This document shows, in pieces, positions 28,248 to 35,023 of a stretch of 64,000 nucleotides of DNA. The notes under the pieces were generated by a model that saw only the letters and a program-made list of their open reading frames with translations, did no database searches and was not told where the DNA came from. Numbering within the stretch: position 1 is the stretch's first letter; every line of letters starts with the position of its first letter. The position numbers and the translations under genes were made by a program. The DNA is from Novosphingobium sp. MD-1 (GTDB lineage Bacteria > Pseudomonadota > Alphaproteobacteria > Sphingomonadales > Sphingomonadaceae), in assembly GCF_001014975.1 (NCBI RefSeq), contig NZ_BBXA01000020.1, positions 62,001 through 126,000 of the forward strand, in the 5' to 3' direction.

Positions 28248-29848
28248 TACATCCTGAACACCCCGAAGCGGGGCGCCTCCGCAACCGGGGCTTCGAGCGT
28301 TGCCGCCAGCGCCAGCCCGAGCACGTCGCGCGTCTGGGCGGGATCGATCACGCCATCGTCCCACAGGCGGGCGGTGGCGTACCAGGGGTTGCCCTCGTCC
28401 TCGTACTTCTGGCGGACCGGCGCCTTGAACGCTTCAGCCTCCTCCGCCGTCCACGTGGCGGCATCGCGATGGACCGTGGCGAGCACTGCGGCGGCCTGTT
28501 CGCCGCCCATCACGCTGATCCGGCTGTTGGGCCAGGAAAACAGGAAGCGCGGCTCATAGGCGCGGCCGCACATGCCGTAGTTGCCGGCGCCGAAGCTGCC
28601 GCCGATCAGCACGGTGATCTTGGGCACGCTGGCGGTGGCCACAGCCGTCACCAGCTTCGCGCCGTGCTTGGCAATGCCTTCGGCTTCGTACTTGCCGCCG
28701 ACCATGAAGCCCGAGATGTTCTGGAGGAACAGCAGCGGAATACGGCGCTGGCACGCCAGTTCGATGAAATGCGCGCCCTTCTGCGCGCTTTCGGAAAAGA
28801 GCACGCCGTTGTTGGCAAGGATCGCCACCGGCATGCCCCAGATATGCGCGAAGCCGCAGACCAGCGTGGTGCCGTAATGGGCCTTGAACTCGTGAAACTC
28901 GCTGCCATCGACCAGCCGCGCGATCACTTCCCGGACATCGTAGGGCGCGCGCACGTCCTCGGGCACGATCGCGTAGAGTTCTTCCGCATCGTACTTCGGC
29001 GGGCGCGGTTCGCGGCGGGCGATGCCAGCATCCCCCGCCGATCCCAGATGCGAAACGATGTCGCGCACGATGGTCAGCGCGTGCTCGTCGTTCTCGGCCA
29101 GATGATCGACCACGCCGGACTTGCGCGCGTGGAGATCGCCGCCGCCCAGATCCTCGGCGCTGATCTCCTCGCCGGTGGCGGCCTTCACCAGCGGCGGGCC
29201 GGCCAGGAAGATCGTGCCCTGCTTGCGCACGATCACCGTCTCGTCCGACATCGCCGGGACATAGGCACCGCCCGCCGTGCAGCTGCCCATCACGCAGGCG
29301 ATCTGCGGCACGCCCTCGGCGCTCATGTTGGCCTGGTTGAAGAAGATGCGGCCGAAGTGATCGCGATCGGGAAAGACCTCGGCCTGGTGTGGCAGGTTGG
29401 CCCCGCCGCTATCGACCAGATAGATGCACGGCAGCCGGTTCTGGCGCGCGATGTCCTGCGCGCGCAGGTGCTTCTTCACCGTCAGCGGATAGTACGTGCC
29501 ACCCTTCACCGTGGCATCGTTGGCCACGATCACGCACTGGCGGCCCGATACGCGGCCGATCGCCGTGATCACGCCGGCGCCCGGCACCTCGTCGCCATAG
29601 AGGCCGCCGGCGGCAAGCTGGCTCAGTTCCAGCAGGGGCGATCCGGGATCGAGCAGCCGCTCCACCCGATCGCGTGGCAGCAGCTTGCCCCGCGCGACAT
29701 GCCGCTCGCGCGATCGCGCATCGCCGCCCAGCGCCGTGCGAGCCACGCGATCGCGCAAGTCCCGCGCCAGCGCGCGGTTGTGCGCGGCACGCGCCTGCGC
29801 CTCGGGGCTGGAAAGGTCGATGTTGGAGGAGAGGACGGGTCCGCTCAT
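28247..29848 (-). CDS. liuB: Methylcrotonyl-CoA carboxylase, carboxyltransferase beta subunit
   Basis: A 533-residue carboxyltransferase. [25 protein letters not shown] and [15 protein letters not shown] belong to the N-terminal CoA half, and [23 protein letters not shown] to the C-terminal half; the C-terminus FGVFRM is typical of this subunit. It transfers CO2 from biotin to 3-methylcrotonyl-CoA, giving 3-methylglutaconyl-CoA. The ATG at 29848 overlaps the stop of the SnoaL-like gene (ATGA); a longer open frame upstream runs through that gene and is rejected. Operon: isovaleryl-CoA dehydrogenase, SnoaL-like protein, beta, alpha, MaoC. Confidence 0.94.
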   Translation of the reverse strand: MSGPVLSSNIDLSSPEAQARAAHNRALARDLRDRVARTALGGDARSRERHVARGKLLPRDRVERLLDPGSPLLELSQLAAGGLYGDEVPGAGVITAIGRVSGRQCVIVANDATVKGGTYYPLTVKKHLRAQDIARQNRLPCIYLVDSGGANLPHQAEVFPDRDHFGRIFFNQANMSAEGVPQIACVMGSCTAGGAYVPAMSDETVIVRKQGTIFLAGPPLVKAATGEEISAEDLGGGDLHARKSGVVDHLAENDEHALTIVRDIVSHLGSAGDAGIARREPRPPKYDAEELYAIVPEDVRAPYDVREVIARLVDGSEFHEFKAHYGTTLVCGFAHIWGMPVAILANNGVLFSESAQKGAHFIELACQRRIPLLFLQNISGFMVGGKYEAEGIAKHGAKLVTAVATASVPKITVLIGGSFGAGNYGMCGRAYEPRFLFSWPNSRISVMGGEQAAAVLATVHRDAATWTAEEAEAFKAPVRQKYEDEGNPWYATARLWDDGVIDPAQTRDVLGLALAATLEAPVAEAPRFGVFRM

Positions 29849-30249
29849 GCTGCACCCTGCATCGAAAGTGACTCCGCCGATTGCACCATTTCCCAGGTGT
29901 TCCATTCCTCGAAGACTTGCCCACGCCGGATCACCGCCAGGTTGATGCCGATCATCGTCATCGCCTCGCCGCTCTCGCGGCTGCGGACACGGGCCGTCAT
30001 GCGGGTTGCCACCTTGTCGCCGTCGGCGAACTGGTCCTCGATCACGAAGGCATCTGGCGCGTAGTCGAAGATTGCATGGAAGTTCAGGATGCTCTGGCGA
30101 AACCCGGCCCAGTCCCGGTCCCCGGCGGAGGTGTGGCCCAGATAGCTGGGGGCGATCAGCGACTCCATCGCATCCACATCGGCCCGCGCGTAGCAATCGA
30201 TCAGCCGTCGGAACACGGCCTTCTTGTCTTCGGCAGTCTCCGCCACCAT
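29845..30249 (-). CDS. SnoaL/NTF2-like protein within the leucine operon
   Basis: A 134-residue protein with the NTF2-like cone fold pattern: [22 protein letters not shown] at the N-terminus and [11 protein letters not shown] and FEEWNTWEM later. Relatives include SnoaL-type cyclases and many proteins of unknown role. It is wedged between the dehydrogenase (12-base gap) and carboxylase beta (4-base overlap) genes, so it is co-transcribed with leucine catabolism, but no step requires it. The ATG at 30249 is supported by AGGGGGAG. Function unknown. Confidence 0.82.
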   Translation of the reverse strand: MVAETAEDKKAVFRRLIDCYARADVDAMESLIAPSYLGHTSAGDRDWAGFRQSILNFHAIFDYAPDAFVIEDQFADGDKVATRMTARVRSRESGEAMTMIGINLAVIRRGQVFEEWNTWEMVQSAESLSMQGAA

Positions 30250-30260
30250 CGCCACTCCCC

Positions 30261-31427
30261 CTAACCCTGCGCCCCGATAAGTTCCCGCCCGATCAGCATC
30301 CGGCGAACTTCGTTCGTGCCGGCGCCGATGTCGAGCAGCTTCGCATCGCGCAGGTAGCGTTCGACCGGCCAGTCCTTGGTATAGCCCGCCCCGCCCAGCG
30401 CCTGCACCGCCTCGCCCGCCGCGCGGAAGGCGTTCTCGCTGGCCAGCAGGATCGCGCCGGCCGCGTCGAAGCGGGTGGTCTGCCCGGCATCGCAGGCGCG
30501 CGCCACGGCATAGACATAGGCCCGCGCCGATTGCAGCGCGACGTACATGTCCGCGATCTTGGCCTGCATCAGCTGGAACGCGCCGATCGGCTTGCCGAAC
30601 TGCTTGCGTTCGCGGACATAGGGGATGACCGTATCGAGGCAGGCCTGCATGATGCCGAGCTGGAGGCCCGCCAGCACGACGCGCTCGTAATCGAGGCCCG
30701 ACATCAGCACGCCCACGCCGCCGTGCAGCGGCCCCATCACGTTCTCTTCGGGCACGAAGCAGTCGTTGAACACCAGCTCCGCCGTGGGCGAGCCGCGCAT
30801 CCCCATCTTGTCGATCTTCTGACCGATCGAGAAGCCATCGAAGTCCTTCTCGATCAGGAAGGCGGTGATCCCGCGCGATCCCGATTCCGGCGCGGTCTTG
30901 GCATAGACCACCAACGTATCGGCATAGGTCGCGTTGGTGATCCAGAACTTGGTGCCGTTGAGGACATAGCCGCCCGAGGTGGCATCGGCGCGCAGCTTCA
31001 TGCCGACGACGTCCGACCCGGCGCCCGCTTCCGACATGGCAAGGCTGCCGACATGCTCGCCCGAGATCAGGCCCGGCAGGTACTTCGCCTTCTGCGCGTC
31101 CGTGCCCCAGCGGCGGATCTGGTTGACGCAAAGGTTGGAATGCGCGCCATAGGACAGGCCGATCGAGGCCGATGCCCGGCTCACTTCCTCCACCGCGATC
31201 ACGTGATCGAGATAGCCGAGGCCCAGGCCGCCCCATTCCTCTTCCACGGTGATGCCGTGCAGGCCCAGCTCGCCCATCGCCGGCCACAGCTCGCGCGCGA
31301 ACCAGTCCTCCGCGTCGATCCTCGCCGCCAGCGGCGCAATCTTCTCGTCGGCGAAGCGCGCGGCGCTTTCGCGGATCATCAGGGCGGTTTCAGGCAGGCC
31401 GAAATCGAAATCAGGCGTCGCGCGCAC
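30261..31427 (-). CDS. liuA: Isovaleryl-CoA dehydrogenase
   Basis: A 388-residue acyl-CoA dehydrogenase. The FAD-binding signature [18 protein letters not shown] and [11 protein letters not shown] are clear. The catalytic base is E248 in the [10 protein letters not shown] loop, the position diagnostic for isovaleryl-CoA dehydrogenase; most other family members have the glutamate near residue 370. [19 protein letters not shown] is near the C-terminus. It converts isovaleryl-CoA to 3-methylcrotonyl-CoA. It starts with GTG at 31427, preceded by GGGAGG. First gene of the operon; the 180-base gap to the divergent LysR gene should hold both promoters. Confidence 0.95.
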   Translation of the reverse strand: MRATPDFDFGLPETALMIRESAARFADEKIAPLAARIDAEDWFARELWPAMGELGLHGITVEEEWGGLGLGYLDHVIAVEEVSRASASIGLSYGAHSNLCVNQIRRWGTDAQKAKYLPGLISGEHVGSLAMSEAGAGSDVVGMKLRADATSGGYVLNGTKFWITNATYADTLVVYAKTAPESGSRGITAFLIEKDFDGFSIGQKIDKMGMRGSPTAELVFNDCFVPEENVMGPLHGGVGVLMSGLDYERVVLAGLQLGIMQACLDTVIPYVRERKQFGKPIGAFQLMQAKIADMYVALQSARAYVYAVARACDAGQTTRFDAAGAILLASENAFRAAGEAVQALGGAGYTKDWPVERYLRDAKLLDIGAGTNEVRRMLIGRELIGAQG

Positions 31428-31551
31428 GGCATCCTCCCAAGACTTGCCCGGATACGCCCGAGACAGCGCACCCCGCAGCCATCAGCAATCGACGGGACGA
31501 GGCGCGGCCGGTCAAGGCCGGGCACATCCTGTCCCACGCCCCTTGATACCA

Positions 31552-31567
31552 TCGATGATATCGTCGA
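31552..31567. promoter_or_regulatory. Near-perfect palindrome in the LysR/leucine-operon intergenic region
   Basis: TCGATGATATCGTCGA: 14 of 16 positions symmetric, centred on GATATC, about 40 bases before the LysR start and 125 before the dehydrogenase start. Candidate regulator site. No convincing -35/-10 pair was assigned. Confidence 0.45.
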
Positions 31568-31607
31568 CGAAATTGAAACATCGCGCGAAGTTCGATAGAT
31601 AAAATCT

Positions 31608-32453
31608 ATGATGAAACGCACCCATCTGCGCCAGTTCCTGGCGGTCGTGGAAACCGGCGGCTTCACCGCCGCCGCGCGGCGCGTCAACGTGACGCAGCCC
31701 ACCTTGTCGGTGGGCATTGCCGAGCTGGAACGGCTGGTCGGCGCGCCGCTGTTCGTGCGCGACCGGCGCAACGTGCGATTGACCGAGGCCGGCAACCGCC
31801 TGCTGGCCCATGCCCGCGCCATCGAGCGGGAGTTCCGGCTGGCCGAGGCCAGCCTGCGTAGCGAGGCCGACCTCGCCCCGCCGCTGCGACTGGGCATCCT
31901 CGCATCGTTGCCGACAGCCTTCCTGACCCGGTTGAGCGCGCGCTTCGCCGGGCCGGAACCGCTGGTGCTGACCGAAGGGAGCGATGCCGAACTGCGGCGC
32001 AAGCTGGGCGAAGGGCAGATCGACGCCGCGCTGACCCTACTGCGCGAAGGCGAGGATGCCGCGTCCGTCATCGACGAAGGCTATCGCATGATGCTGCCGG
32101 CAAGCCACCGCCTGGCGGGGCGCGCGACGCTCGATCCGGCCGAACTGGCGAGCGAAACCATGATCGCGCGCCGGTCCTGCGAACTGCTTGCCGAAACCAG
32201 CCGCTTCTTCACGCAGCGCGGGGTGCGGCCCCGCTTCCTGCTGCGCAGCGCCAACGACGACCGCTGCATGGCGATGGTGCGCGCCGGCATGGGCGTGACC
32301 ACGGCGCCGGAATCGCTCCGCTGCGAAGGCGTCGTCGCCGTGCCGCTCGACGGATACGACTTCCGCCGCCGCATCGGCCTGATAGATGGCAAGACGCAGC
32401 GCGATGATGCCCGGTCCGCCCTGCGGCTGGCCTGCGACAGCGCGATCGGCTGA
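31608..32453 (+). CDS. LysR-family transcriptional regulator
   Basis: A 281-residue LysR protein. The DNA-binding domain covers about residues 3-62 (LRQFLAVVETGGFTAAARRVNVTQPTLS, then LERLVGAPLFVRD) and the effector domain about residues 90-280. It is divergent from the leucine-degradation operon with a palindrome between, so it may control it; many proteobacteria instead use a MerR (LiuR) or TetR regulator there. Two tandem ATG codons at 31608 and 31611 could start translation, and neither has a strong ribosome-binding site. Confidence 0.88.
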   Translation: MMKRTHLRQFLAVVETGGFTAAARRVNVTQPTLSVGIAELERLVGAPLFVRDRRNVRLTEAGNRLLAHARAIEREFRLAEASLRSEADLAPPLRLGILASLPTAFLTRLSARFAGPEPLVLTEGSDAELRRKLGEGQIDAALTLLREGEDAASVIDEGYRMMLPASHRLAGRATLDPAELASETMIARRSCELLAETSRFFTQRGVRPRFLLRSANDDRCMAMVRAGMGVTTAPESLRCEGVVAVPLDGYDFRRRIGLIDGKTQRDDARSALRLACDSAIG

Positions 32454-32475
32454 ATCTGTCCGGCGTCGCCGCTGG

Positions 32476-32679
32476 TCAACCGCCCTTCCACACCGCCCAG
32501 CCGACGATGGCCCAGAGCGTGAGCGACAGCATCAGCGGCGCGGTGGCGCGCACCGCCACAAGCGCGACGCGCACACCGTGATGGCGCCCCGCGGCGGGGG
32601 TAAGATCAACGTCCGGCGCGCGTTCGCCGTCGGTGGAGGGGAGGGACATATCGAACGGGTGTTGGCATTCGGCTGGCAT
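32476..32679 (-). CDS. Small single-pass membrane protein, hypothetical
   Basis: A 67-residue protein. A polar N-terminal half (MPAECQHPFDMSLPSTDGE) is followed by a basic stretch (GRHHGVRVALVAVR) and one hydrophobic helix near residues 46-64 (APLMLSLTLWAIVGWAVW). TTGGAG lies eight bases before the ATG at 32679. No family was recognised. It is convergent with the LysR gene and downstream of the NUDIX gene by about 90 bases. Supported by the ribosome-binding site and the membrane helix only. Confidence 0.5.
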   Translation of the reverse strand: MPAECQHPFDMSLPSTDGERAPDVDLTPAAGRHHGVRVALVAVRATAPLMLSLTLWAIVGWAVWKGG

Positions 32680-32771
32680 AGGCGGTCTCCAATCCGCAAT
32701 ATGCCTGCTTGATGCGCCCGTTTGCCTATGAGCCCCCTCCGCGCCAACCCTCAGGACATATACGCAGGCCG

Positions 32772-33557
32772 CTAACCGCGCATCGCGCTGTCGATCGGCT
32801 CCGCGTGGACCGGATACCCCGCATCCTCTGGGATTGTCAGCCATCTCGCCCCATCGCGCACGGCGACCGCCGGCGTGATCGTGACCACCGGCGTCGCCCG
32901 TGCATGTTCGAGGCACGCCGCAAAGTCATCGAACTGGGCCAGCCGTTCCAGATTGCGCCGCGTCGGGAAGATCACCTGAATTTCGCCCAGATCCGCCAGC
33001 CGCAGCGCCTCGCGCGCGCTGGCCCAGAACAGGTGCGTGTTCTCCGTGGCATCGACCGCCACGTCCACCGCCCCGGTTCCCAGGTCGGCAATATAGAAGC
33101 GCGTGTCGAAGATGCGGGGCGCGCGGTGCTTCGGCAACCAACGCGCGAACGGGGTCAGCCGGTCGAGCGCGAGCTGCCAGCCGAACGCCTCCAGCACCGG
33201 CGCCAGCGCGCCCCGTTCGATCAGCATCCGGCGTGCGGCCACCGCCGTCTCCGCCGTCACGTTTCCGACAACGCCGATGGCCAGCCCGGATTCCTCCAGC
33301 GTCTCGCGGATCGCCGCCACGCGTGCGGCGGCATCGTCCAGATCGAGATCGCTGCGAACACGCTCCGCCAGATCGTAGTCCGCCCGGTCGATCCTTCCAC
33401 CGGGAAAGACCGTGGCGCCGCCCGCGAACCGCATCGCGCCGGAGCGTTCGAGCAGCAGCACCTGCGCCGCGCCGCCGGCCGGGTCGCGGCGGAACACCAC
33501 CAGCGTTGCCGCCGGAATGGCGAGAGGCAAATTATCGGCGTCGTCGAAATCTTCCAT
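32772..33557 (-). CDS. NUDIX hydrolase (NUDT7/NUDT19-like)
   Basis: A 261-residue NUDIX-fold protein of the larger type related to coenzyme A or acyl-CoA diphosphatases. GGATVFPGGRIDRADYD starts the conserved region, and the catalytic helix reads AAIRETLEESGLA, preserving the RE-x2-EE-x-G core. The box is split by an insertion between the first glycine and the helix, usual for this subgroup. The start at 33557 is the first in-frame ATG. The substrate is not determinable from sequence. Confidence 0.85.
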   Translation of the reverse strand: MEDFDDADNLPLAIPAATLVVFRRDPAGGAAQVLLLERSGAMRFAGGATVFPGGRIDRADYDLAERVRSDLDLDDAAARVAAIRETLEESGLAIGVVGNVTAETAVAARRMLIERGALAPVLEAFGWQLALDRLTPFARWLPKHRAPRIFDTRFYIADLGTGAVDVAVDATENTHLFWASAREALRLADLGEIQVIFPTRRNLERLAQFDDFAACLEHARATPVVTITPAVAVRDGARWLTIPEDAGYPVHAEPIDSAMRG

Positions 33558-33682
33558 GCAATCCCAGCCATCCCGCGCGTGTTTTGCAGCATCATGCTCG
33601 TGCCACCGCGGCTTGCCAAGCTGCCCCTTTTCCCGGGGGTGTCGGAAACCTTGACAATGGAGCGAAATGGGAGACGGCGCAT

Positions 33683-33726
33683 CGTGCCAAAACCTCCATT
33701 TTCAAGGGAATTTGAAAACTGGCACG
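33683..33726. repeat. Nested inverted repeats overlapping the sigma-54 promoter
   Basis: Outer arms CGTGCCA (33683-33689) and TGGCACG (33720-33726) enclose inner arms TTTTCAA (33699-33705) and TTGAAAA (33712-33718). The right outer arm is the -24 element. The inner AT-rich repeat could be a regulator site just upstream of the promoter. Confidence 0.55.
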
Positions 33727-33736
33727 GGTCGTGCTT
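33720..33736 (+). promoter_or_regulatory. Sigma-54 (RpoN) promoter, near consensus
   Basis: TGGCACG-GGTC-GTGCTT matches the TGGCACG-N4-TTGC(A/T) consensus with one mismatch, and the invariant GG and GC are separated by exactly ten bases. A transcript would start near 33746 and run rightward. No convincing gene follows on that strand, so a small RNA is possible. Confidence 0.6.
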
Positions 33737-33745
33737 ATGGAGAGA

Positions 33746-33840
33746 TGTCCCGAGAATAGTCTTCTTGAGGGGCGGAACCCGACCTGGTCTCCCAAGGGTT
33801 CCGCCTCTTCCCGGGGCTCCCGCACCGACGATATCGGCAT
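33746..33840 (+). ncRNA. Possible sigma-54-driven small RNA
   Basis: Inferred start is about 12 bases past the promoter GC. The region forms a perfect 10-bp stem, GGCGGAACCC (33771-33780) with GGGTTCCGCC (33796-33805), with a TCTCCC-containing loop and a following TCTTCCC. Pyrimidine-rich unpaired motifs of this kind can pair with Shine-Dalgarno sequences. The 3' end is unclear. Existence is inference; no covariance evidence is available. Confidence 0.25.
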
Positions 33841-33875
33841 AAAAAAACGCGGTCCATCCGGAGATGGAGCCGCGT
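33841..33875 (-). terminator. Intrinsic terminator downstream of grxD
   Basis: On the minus strand ACGCGG/CCGCGT plus CCATC/GATGG form an imperfect stem over a CGGA loop, followed by seven T residues. It lies about 90 bases after the grxD stop. Confidence 0.85.
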
Positions 33876-33893
33876 TCATTCGATTGCCAACCG

Positions 33894-33924
33894 ATGTAAA
33901 ACGATCTGTCGGAGAATTTTACAT
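33894..33924. repeat. AT-rich inverted repeat between grxD and its terminator
   Basis: Perfect arms ATGTAAAA and TTTTACAT, 15-base loop, within the grxD 3' region. Role unknown. Confidence 0.45.
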
Positions 33925-33962
33925 TTGCCGCGCAACCGCCCGATCGGATTGGCGAAACCGCG

Positions 33963-34298
33963 TTACTGCGCGGAAACGCCCGAATCCTGCAGAAGCTGCT
34001 GCAATTCACCGTCCTGGAACATTTCCATCATGATGTCCGAGCCGCCAACGAACTCGCCCTTGACGTAAAGCTGGGGAATCGTCGGCCAATCCGAAAACTC
34101 CTTGATGCCCTGGCGGACTTCCATGTCCTGCAACACATCGACGCTGGCGTATTCCACGCCCAGGTGATCGAGGATGGCGATGGCCTTGCTGGAAAATCCG
34201 CATTGCGGAAACAGCGGCGTGCCCTTCATGAAAAGGACGACGTCATTGCCGTTCACGATCTCGGCGATACGGGCCTGTGTGGCATTCTGGGTCGACAT
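33963..34298 (-). CDS. grxD: Monothiol glutaredoxin (Grx4 type)
   Basis: A 111-residue monothiol glutaredoxin with the CGFS active site (C33) preceded by LFMKGTPLFPQ, and WPTIPQLYVKGEFVGGSDIM for glutathione binding. Such proteins carry a glutathione-ligated [2Fe-2S] cluster as homodimers, or as heterodimers with BolA, and take part in iron-sulfur delivery. The gene lies 79 bases downstream of bolA on the same strand, matching that partnership. An intrinsic terminator follows. Confidence 0.95.
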   Translation of the reverse strand: MSTQNATQARIAEIVNGNDVVLFMKGTPLFPQCGFSSKAIAILDHLGVEYASVDVLQDMEVRQGIKEFSDWPTIPQLYVKGEFVGGSDIMMEMFQDGELQQLLQDSGVSAQ

Positions 34299-34377
34299 GG
34301 CGGAGGAATTCCTTTCTCGCCGCTCAAACTGGGAACTGCGGTCGCCAGTTACAAGCGCCTTTGCGCAGGTTCTGCGT

Positions 34378-34608
34378 TCAGGCGGCGGCCGTGGTCAGTT
34401 GCAAGGCGTGCAGCACGCCCCCCATGCGTCCGCCCAGCGCGGCATAGACCGCCTTGTGCTGGGCCACGCGCGACAACCCCTGGAACGAGGGCGACACGAC
34501 ATGGGCGGCATAGTGATCGCCATCGCCGGCAAGATCGGTAATGGTCACCTCCGCATCCGGCAGCGCGGCGCGGATCATCGCCTCGATCTCGGCCGCCGCC
34601 ATCGCCAT
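34378..34608 (-). CDS. BolA family protein
   Basis: A 76-residue BolA/IbaG-like protein. The helix-turn segment GLSRVAQHKAVYAALGG holds the conserved histidine used as a [2Fe-2S] ligand with monothiol glutaredoxin. The first ATG (34608) overlaps the last base of the upstream zeta-subunit stop; a second ATG two codons later is also possible. Likely works with the adjacent GrxD in iron-sulfur handling. Confidence 0.92.
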   Translation of the reverse strand: MAMAAAEIEAMIRAALPDAEVTITDLAGDGDHYAAHVVSPSFQGLSRVAQHKAVYAALGGRMGGVLHALQLTTAAA

Positions 34609-34931
34609 CAGGCTTCGCCCATCAGCTGTCGGCGAGCATCCACCGCCTTGGCGTCCATCGCCGCGCGGATTTCGGCCTCGTCGGTTTCGACTCCGGCCGA
34701 TACCAGATCGCCCAGCAGCTTGCGGATCACGTCCTCGTCACCGGCTTCCTCGAAATCCGCCTGGACGACGGACTTGGCATAGGCTTCGGTTTCGGCGGCA
34801 TCGAGACCCATGCGTTCGGCAGCCCACTGCCCCAGCAGGCGGTTGCGCCGCGCATGAATGCGAAACAGCGTTTCCTCGTCACGCGCGAACTTCGCTTCCT
34901 CGGCGCGCTCGCGATCGTCAAACATCGTCAT
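34608..34931 (-). CDS. F1-ATPase inhibitor zeta subunit (DUF1476)
   Basis: A 107-residue helical protein with the alphaproteobacterial DUF1476 pattern: FDDRERAEEAKFARDEE at the N-terminus, ARRNRLLGQWAAERMG, and VVQADFEEAGDEDVIRKL. In Paracoccus denitrificans this family is the zeta subunit that blocks ATP hydrolysis by F1F0-ATP synthase through its N-terminal segment. The ATG at 34931 is chosen because family members begin with M-x-x-F-D-D-R; the open frame extends further upstream without support. Its stop overlaps the bolA start. Confidence 0.9.
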   Translation of the reverse strand: MTMFDDRERAEEAKFARDEETLFRIHARRNRLLGQWAAERMGLDAAETEAYAKSVVQADFEEAGDEDVIRKLLGDLVSAGVETDEAEIRAAMDAKAVDARRQLMGEA

Positions 34932-35023
34932 GGCCAGTAAGTCCCTTCGGTCTTTCCCGAAGCGGATAATGAGCCTGCGGCCAGCCCGCAAGGGCGCATC
35001 GCGGTTTTCGCCTCCGCTGGCGG

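Noticed and set aside
33675..33689. Second, divergent sigma-54 promoter on the minus strand from the mirrored TGGCACG
   Set aside because: The minus-strand copy has GG but no GC at the required ten-base spacing.
33731..34033. Rightward 100-codon frame just after the sigma-54 promoter
   Set aside because: Its first codons lie inside the promoter itself, upstream of the predicted transcript start, and it runs into grxD on the opposite strand; composition does not look protein-like.
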